From NCBI GenBank assembly GCA_017937655.1, contig JAGBDE010000036.1:1-59219 (forward strand): DNA of 59,219 nt. Direction: 5' to 3'. Within the stretch, counting starts at the first letter, position 1, and the number at the start of each line of letters is the position of its first letter. A program made the translations under genes and the position numbers. Below the pieces are notes generated by a model, which ran no database searches, was not told the origin of the DNA, and worked only from the letters and a program-made list of their open reading frames with translations. Shown here in pieces: positions 53,855 through 59,219 of this stretch. Source of the stretch: Clostridia bacterium. Its GTDB lineage: Bacteria; Bacillota; Clostridia; Christensenellales; Aristaeellaceae.

Positions 53855-55513
53855 ATGCCGCTGTCCAAAAAACGTTCGGTTACCTATTTACTGTTGATCG
53901 CAGCCGCATTGCTGTTTGCTTATTCACTGCGCTTTGTGTTTCACCCCATGACAGAAAACGCCCTTTCGGCCATCGCTATGATGACCCTGCGCTGGGCTAT
54001 TCAGGTAACGCTGACGCTGCTCTGGTGCATATCCATCCGGCGGCGCATCCTGAACACCGCCATTCAGAAGATGCTGCTGAGCGTCGGCGGGCTGTTGCTT
54101 TTCTGGCAGGTCGCCCGCATTATCAAATATGACTATGTCATCGTCACCGGACCAATTGGCCGCTATTGCTGGTACAGCTACTATATTCCCATGGTGCTGG
54201 TGCCGCTGATCGGTGTGTTCGTCGTTGACCACATTGGCAAACCAGAGGGCTACCATTCTCCTGTATGGATGCGCTATCTGTTTATTCCGGCGCTGTTTCT
54301 GCTGGGCACGGTGTTCACCAACGACCTGCACCAGCTGGTGTTCACCTTCCCAAACGGTTTTGAAGCCTACAACAACGACTATGGCTACGGACTGATGTAC
54401 ATCCCGGTGATGGCATGGTTTGTGGTGCTGGCCATGCTCTTTGCGGTGATGCTGTTGTTCAAGAGCCGCGTACCGGGCAGCAAGAATTTTCAGCGGTTGC
54501 CGCTCTTTGTTACGATATTTGCCATTCTCTTCTGGGCTGGTTACACCGCTAAGCTCTACGTGGGCGACCTGACAGCAGTGGACTGCATCTTCATCGTCCT
54601 GCTGCTGGAGGGCGCCATCCAGAGCGGCCTGATCCCCTCCAACATGAATTACCGTGGGCTGTTTGAAAGATCCACCATCGCTGCCCGGATTGTGGACGGG
54701 CACGGGCAGACTCGCTACGCATCCGCCAATGCCGCTCCGCTGGAAAAAGCAATGATGGAACAAGCGCAGCATGAGCCCGTCGATTTGGGCGATACCCTTT
54801 TGCATCATCAGGCCATCCACGGCGGCCATATCTACTGGCAGGACGACGTCAAGACCATCAACCAGCTGGCGGAACATCTGCGGGATGCCAACGATATGCT
54901 GGGTGAGCGTTACGACCTGATGAAAGCCGAGGTAGAGCTTAAGGAACGCCGCCTGCAGACCGAAGAAAAGAGCCGCCTGTATGACCGCATAGCCCTAGAG
55001 GTCGCGCCTCAGCTGAACAAGGCAGATGCGCTGCTCAAGCGGAGCCGGGAGTATCCGGAGGAGGCCAATACGCTGCTGTCGCAGGTGTGCGTCATCAGCG
55101 CATACATCAAACGCCGTGCCAATCTGATCCTGCTGGGGGAAGAAAAGGCGACGGTGGCCGCCCGGGAGCTGGAATCCTGCCTGCGGGAATCGTTGGATAA
55201 CCTGCGCCTGTGCGGCGTGATCACCTATCTGGACTGCCATTGCGACGGGCAGGCTGCCGTTGAGCAGATTGTTGCCATGTACGATTTGTTTGAGAATGTG
55301 ACGGAAATGCTGCAAAGCAAGCTGAGTGCCATGATGGTTACGGCATCGTATACCGATGGGGTTCTGCGCCTGCGCATTCAAGCTGGCTGTAAGGAAGCGG
55401 TCAATGAGCCGTTGAACCTGACGCTGGAAGGCGGTACCGTCACCAGCGAAGCGCAGGATGAAGACCTGATCATCGACGCAATGCTGGAAGAGGGAGGTGC
55501 CAAGGCATGCTGA
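53855..55513 (+). CDS. 7TM sensor protein without a kinase ATPase domain
   Basis: 552 residues. Seven hydrophobic segments in the first ~240 residues with the pattern of the histidine-kinase N-terminal 7TM domain (NDLHQLVFTFPNGFE and MNYRGLFERSTI are typical). A PAS-like segment (ARIVDGHGQTRYASANA) follows, then a long coiled coil. The helix at EEKSRLYDRIALEVAPQL resembles a dimerisation helix in which the His is replaced (Tyr-Asp). I see no N, G1 or G2 box, so it probably cannot bind ATP as a kinase. ATG at 53855 is chosen over GTG at 53834 for its position after AAGGAAG. Overlaps the next gene by 7 bp. Confidence 0.8.
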   Translation: MPLSKKRSVTYLLLIAAALLFAYSLRFVFHPMTENALSAIAMMTLRWAIQVTLTLLWCISIRRRILNTAIQKMLLSVGGLLLFWQVARIIKYDYVIVTGPIGRYCWYSYYIPMVLVPLIGVFVVDHIGKPEGYHSPVWMRYLFIPALFLLGTVFTNDLHQLVFTFPNGFEAYNNDYGYGLMYIPVMAWFVVLAMLFAVMLLFKSRVPGSKNFQRLPLFVTIFAILFWAGYTAKLYVGDLTAVDCIFIVLLLEGAIQSGLIPSNMNYRGLFERSTIAARIVDGHGQTRYASANAAPLEKAMMEQAQHEPVDLGDTLLHHQAIHGGHIYWQDDVKTINQLAEHLRDANDMLGERYDLMKAEVELKERRLQTEEKSRLYDRIALEVAPQLNKADALLKRSREYPEEANTLLSQVCVISAYIKRRANLILLGEEKATVAARELESCLRESLDNLRLCGVITYLDCHCDGQAAVEQIVAMYDLFENVTEMLQSKLSAMMVTASYTDGVLRLRIQAGCKEAVNEPLNLTLEGGTVTSEAQDEDLIIDAMLEEGGAKAC

Positions 55514-56790
55514 CCTTCGCCTCCCTCCCCATGAACCTCAAGACCACCATTGCCACGCTACTGTTTCTGACCATGATCGCCGGGATCTGCACCTGTATGC
55601 TGGTGGGGAAAAAGCAGGGGAAAGCCAAGCTGTTCCTGCTGCCGGTATGCACAGCGGTCGTTGCAGCCATGCTGCTTCTGTACGCCTCCGTTATCCGGGC
55701 AGAACGTGCACCGGCGTATATTCCGGTCATCTCCCTGTGGTTTGAGCAGCAGTCGGTGATCTTTTCCCTGCTGGTGTGGCTGGCGATCGCATCATTCTTC
55801 GGTATGGTGATGATGGAGGAACGAAGCCGCCGCAAGAAGGCTATTACTCCTTCCTCCATCAAAGAAAGTCTCGACCAGTTGGAAACGGGCCTGTGCTTTT
55901 CCCAGCCCAACGGTCTGGTGCTGCTCACCAATCACCGCATGAATCAACTGAGCCATGCCCTTTTCGGCAGGGCGTTGCAAAACGCAGAGCTGTTCTGGCA
56001 GGCGTTGGTCTGTCAGGAGCCGGTAGCGGGCGCGGTACGAATCACCGCCGGTGAACAGCCCGAATTCCGCTTGCCGGATGACACCATTTGGACATTCCAC
56101 CGGGAAGAACTGGACGGCGTTATCCAGATCGCCGCCGCAGATACCACCCGGCAGCACCTGCTGGTGGATGAACTGCGCATTAAGCACAGCGAACTGGAAG
56201 AAATGAATGCCCGTATCCGCACCTACGGCGACAAGGTGGACGAGTACGTGATTGCCCGGGAGCGGCTGGAGACCCGCGTGAATCTGCACGGTTTCCTCGG
56301 TCAGGCTTTGCTGATGACACGCCATTATCTGCAATATGAAACCGGCGATGCAAACAGAATCATCGATATCTGGCAGCGCAACATCGACGTGCTGCGGTTG
56401 GAAGCAGAACCCCAGCAGGACGCCGACTCCCTTGCAAGCCTCCGAAACGCTGCGAAAGCCATCGGCATGCAGGTGCATGTGAATGGGCAGCTGCCGGAAA
56501 GCCCTCAGCAGCGGAAGCTCATCGCCGCTGTCGGCGCGGAGACGCTGACCAATGCCGTGCGCCATGCGGGGGCAAAACAGCTGTGGATCGATGTGGAGGA
56601 TACAGAGAATGCCTATATCATCCGCTATACCAACGATGGTACGGAGCCGACTGCAACCGTCACGGAGGGCGGCGGCCTGAGCACCGCCCGCAGAAAGATC
56701 GAAACCGCAGGCGGGCAGATGAAGCTGGAAACGGAACCGCGCTTTATGCTGACCATCATCTTTGAGAAAGGGGTGGGGATGGATGTATAA
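55507..56790 (+). CDS. Sensor histidine kinase, NarX/LiaS-type ATPase
   Basis: 427 residues. Three N-terminal membrane segments (about 10-35, 42-62 and 82-103), a PAS-like middle (LETGLCFSQPNGLVLLTNHRM), a coiled coil, then a dimerisation helix with candidate phosphoacceptor His in RVNLHGFLGQALL, where the usual Asp after His is Gly. The ATPase domain has the N-box ETLTNAVRHAGAKQLW and the G-box GGGLSTARRKIETAGG. Pairs with the NarL-type regulator 8 bp overlap downstream. Confidence 0.88.
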   Translation: MLTFASLPMNLKTTIATLLFLTMIAGICTCMLVGKKQGKAKLFLLPVCTAVVAAMLLLYASVIRAERAPAYIPVISLWFEQQSVIFSLLVWLAIASFFGMVMMEERSRRKKAITPSSIKESLDQLETGLCFSQPNGLVLLTNHRMNQLSHALFGRALQNAELFWQALVCQEPVAGAVRITAGEQPEFRLPDDTIWTFHREELDGVIQIAAADTTRQHLLVDELRIKHSELEEMNARIRTYGDKVDEYVIARERLETRVNLHGFLGQALLMTRHYLQYETGDANRIIDIWQRNIDVLRLEAEPQQDADSLASLRNAAKAIGMQVHVNGQLPESPQQRKLIAAVGAETLTNAVRHAGAKQLWIDVEDTENAYIIRYTNDGTEPTATVTEGGGLSTARRKIETAGGQMKLETEPRFMLTIIFEKGVGMDV

Positions 56791-57415
56791 CGTTTTGATC
56801 GTGGAAGATGACCCTATGGCGAGAAAGCTGATGGAGATCTTTATCAGCACAAGCCCCAATTACCACCTGCTGCCCTCGCTGGACAGTGCAGCCATGGCAG
56901 AGCTTTACTGCATGACCAATCGGGTGGATCTGATCCTGATGGATGTATGCACCGCTATGGATGCCAACGGCATCGAGGTGGCGGAAAAGCTGAAGCAGCT
57001 CTATCCGCAAACCAAGATCATCATCATCACCAGTCAGCCGGAGTACAGCTACATTGCCCACGCCCGAAAGATCGGGGTGGACAGCTTCTGGTACAAGGAG
57101 CCTACCGCTGAGGCGCTGCTCAAGATCATGGATCGAACCATGGTAGGGGAATCCATCTACCCGGATTCCGCACCCATCACCCGTCTTGGTGCTGCGCTCA
57201 GCAATGATTTTACCGAGCGGGAGATGGAGGTACTCAGGGAACTGGTAAGCGGCAAGACTGACGCTGCCATTGCCGAGACCCTTTGTCTTTCCGTTACCCG
57301 GGTCAAGCAGCACATTCTCCGCATTCGGGAAAAGACCCAGTTTGCCAACCGTACAGAGCTGGCAGTCCGCGCCAGGGAGAGTGGGCTGGTGATCGGGGAG
57401 TACCGGGGGGAATGA
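56783..57415 (+). CDS. NarL/LuxR-type response regulator
   Basis: 210 residues. Receiver domain with VEDDPM at 7-12, phosphoacceptor Asp in DLILMDVC, the switch Ser/Thr in IIITSQPE and Lys in WYKEP. The C-terminal LuxR HTH contains FTEREMEVLRELVSGKTDA and LCLSVTRVKQHILRIREKT. Start at 56783 overlaps the kinase gene by 8 bp. The operon's target genes are unknown. Confidence 0.95.
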   Translation: MYNVLIVEDDPMARKLMEIFISTSPNYHLLPSLDSAAMAELYCMTNRVDLILMDVCTAMDANGIEVAEKLKQLYPQTKIIIITSQPEYSYIAHARKIGVDSFWYKEPTAEALLKIMDRTMVGESIYPDSAPITRLGAALSNDFTEREMEVLRELVSGKTDAAIAETLCLSVTRVKQHILRIREKTQFANRTELAVRARESGLVIGEYRGE

Positions 57416-57770
57416 AACAAAGAAAGCTGTGCTATGGTGCACAGCGCTCGTTGTTTTACAAGGGCTCCCCCCTGCATCTCAGGAAGAATCCAAAGAAACC
57501 GGCGGTTTCGTGGCGCACAACTTTGCATGCAAAGTGTAGTGTGTTATACCTTTTGTGGGCGCTGACGCTGGAAAGGTGCTGGGCCGGCCAGGGCCTTGCC
57601 TGCGGCATGAGGGCAGGCGGATTTTGTGGATAAGTGCCACGAAAACACCGGGCTTTGCAGGAGCAAAAGCCGCCTGACCGGGAAGAGTTGGGGCAGGAAT
57701 GCCTGCAGCCATGCGGAAGGCTTCCTGCCTCAACGTCCCACAAAAGGGATACTCACCCCGCCGCAGCGGA
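57416..57770. other. Noncoding region with palindromes
   Basis: No credible gene in 355 bp. It contains a perfect 16-bp palindrome ACTTTGCATGCAAAGT (57520-57535), GGCCGGCC and a GCCTGC/GCAGGC hairpin near 57597-57617. It looks like a remnant or a repeat, but I see no second copy in the window. Confidence 0.45.
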
Positions 57771-58765
57771 TCACTCCCACGGGTCGGTGGCGAGCAGGGT
57801 TTCCTTCGGCAATTTGTCGTTATCACAGCCCAGAAGATACGCAATGGCTTTCCCGGCAAACACGTTGGTGCGGATGGTAGCCCCGTCAGCAAGCCGGACG
57901 ATCCGTGCGGTTCCGTTTTCAAAATCGAATACGATCTCGCCCCATTCGCCGTCGCAGTCTGCCTGATACAGGTAGGCAGCGGCGGCGATTTTCTTTTTGC
58001 GTTTGGTCTTGTTGATCTGCTTCAGGAGAATGGCATGCAGCGCTCCGTCAGCCACCAGATGCTCCGTCAGATGTTCCACGGCTTTCCGGTAAGCACGTTC
58101 CGCTCCGCTGGTGCTTCTGCCTTCAAACAGGATGGCAAGCTCCTCGAAGGTGGGCCGCTTCTCCCACGATCCCACTCGTCCGCAGTTCATGCAGATGGAT
58201 AGCCGCTTCTCCAGCAGAGTTTGTTCCCGGTAGTTCAGTTTGTCAAAAGCACGCTCCACCCGACTGGCCCGCATGCCGTTCCAGAGTCTCTCCGTGTAGT
58301 CCCAATGATCATCCTGGGTCACATCCATCTGGGTGCGTTCACTGTCATCATCACGTACTGTTTTGAAAAACGACTGACGGTTCCGAAGTCCACGGACAGT
58401 ATCCAGGTACTCCTGAGCGAGAGCAGGATCGCAGTTGTATTTTTCTGAAAACGCTGCAACCGGATCCGATTCGTTGTGCCACATCCACGCCATGGTGCGC
58501 AGCATTTTGTAACTGCTCAGCGAAGATACCGACCATGATTCTTCTCCCATCAGAAACTTCTGGATCTCATCTTTCACAAATGGGTAGATGTAGGTGGTGA
58601 ACTCCGCGCCTTTTTCAGGATCGTAATCCGACAACTTTTCCAAAAGCATCGTCTGACAGGACAGCTTAATATCCAAAAATCTTTCACCGCTGATTGCTTC
58701 GTTTGTGTCAGACAACAGCACTGACCTGATCCTTTGATTGAGAAAAAGTTCATAGTGATGCAGGA
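57771..58765 (-). pseudogene. Sigma-70-like factor, N-terminus lost to an IS
   Basis: About 330 residues remain. The stretch MLLEKLSDYDPEKGAEFTTYIY and VKDEIQKFL is the region 2 signature (DPEKG.F..Y). Region 4-like HTH is KLNYREQTLLEKRLSICM to FEELAILFEGRSTSGAERAY, with a CMNC insertion. A basic C-terminal extension follows. The frame continues upstream as antisense of the transposase (58868 to 58766), which cannot be native sequence, so the original start is lost. Whether a shortened protein is made is unknown. Confidence 0.75.
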
Positions 58766-59219
58766 AGAACGAGAAGTACCATGTTCGCAGCGAAGGGCGG
58801 ATCATTAAGAAGGCTGTATATATCGCTATCGGGATCGATCTGGATGGCAAGAAGGATGTACTGGGCATGTGGGTTGGCTAAAATGAAAGCGCCCGATACT
58901 GGACGACTGTACTCAACAGCCTGAGAAACCGTGGCGTGGAGGATATCTTTATTGCCTGTACAGACAATCTGACCGGATTCAGTGATGCCATCGCTGCGGT
59001 ATATCCCCATACAGATATTCAGAACTGTATTATCCACTAGCTTCGCAATTCCAGTAAGTATGTTTCGTACAAGGATTTGAAACCGTTAATGGCGGATCTG
59101 AAGAAGGTTTACGCAGCCGTGGATGAACAAAGTGCGCTGGCTGCTTTGGATGACTTCGCTGAAATCTGGGACAAGAAATATCTCAAGATTTCCGAGTCCT
59201 GGCGCAAAAACTGGGCCAA
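58759..59219 (+). mobile_element. Degenerate IS256-family transposase fragment (continues past window)
   Basis: One frame reads YHVRSEGRIIKKAVYIAIG, then IDLDGKKDVLGMWVG and NESARYWTTVLNSLRNRGVE, all hallmarks of IS256/Mutator transposases. It has TAA at 58879-58881 where Glu (GAA) is expected and TAG at 59038-59040 where Gln (CAG) is expected, so it is dead. The N-terminal part of the transposase is missing to the left; the right part runs off the window. Confidence 0.9.

Noticed and set aside
57420-57770. Short frames in the noncoding region
   Set aside because: All lack ribosome binding sites and family resemblance and overlap palindromes.

Overview
The window reads as a chromosomal segment of an anaerobic, probably endospore-forming Bacillota/Clostridia bacterium of moderately high G+C. 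Anaerobic: a pyruvate:ferredoxin oxidoreductase gene enters at the left edge. Spore-forming: a Gin-type sigma-G inhibitor and a DacF-like D,D-carboxypeptidase lie together. Bacillota-type: zinc-type S14 and L36, an S10-spc-secY-adk-map-infA-rpmJ cluster, strong AGGAGG ribosome binding sites and near-consensus SigA promoters with 17-bp spacers. A gut or rumen Clostridia lineage is my guess; the species cannot be named from the sequence alone.

Layout. 1-4.4 kb: divergent PFOR (minus, partial) and greA-lysS (plus), whose promoters both match TTGACA-17-TATAAT exactly; both leaders are structured. 4.4-13.8 kb: accessory and housekeeping genes: a small membrane protein, a PnuC-type transporter behind a possible attenuator, a zinc-ribbon membrane protein, a GH94-clan glycan phosphorylase, a small NimA-like/VOC/P-loop kinase operon, Gin, an AAC(6')-like acetyltransferase and DacF. 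14.0-27.3 kb: the S10-spc ribosomal protein cluster, from rpsJ to secY, then adk, map, a KOW protein, infA and rpmJ, ending at a perfect 30-bp palindromic terminator. The rpsM-rpsK-rpoA-rplQ genes that often follow are not here. 27.3-32.6 kb: short single-gene units (orphan ABC ATPase, rpiB, transposase-like HTH protein, esterase, Eis-like acetyltransferase, TauE-type exporter, an HTH/ParB-like fusion).

32.8-44.6 kb is one minus-strand gene for a 3,923-residue sortase-anchored surface protein. It has a signal peptide, a long N-terminal region, Cna-B-like and pilin-type isopeptide-like domains, about 18 BspA/DUF285 repeats and a C-terminal LPDTG anchor. A four-fold CxxCxGxG (DnaJ-zinc-finger-like) cysteine module is inserted in one of the pilin-like domains. 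The repeat block is visibly more AT-rich than its flanks, suggesting assembly from modules.

44.8-47.0 kb: a decayed serine recombinase with an intact XRE repressor, an operator-like palindrome and a small divergent gene. 47.1-53.6 kb: six minus-strand genes for zinc-ribbon, SH3, TMEM43-like and lipoprotein products, three of them translationally overlapping; one, a cysteine-repeat/SH3 protein, is split by a frameshift in a 6-bp G/C run. 53.8-57.4 kb: a three-gene signalling operon of a 7TM sensor without a kinase ATPase domain, a histidine kinase and a NarL-type regulator. The right edge holds a sigma-factor-like gene whose 5' end is cut by a degenerate IS256-type transposase that runs off the window. 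I saw no tRNA, rRNA or CRISPR array.
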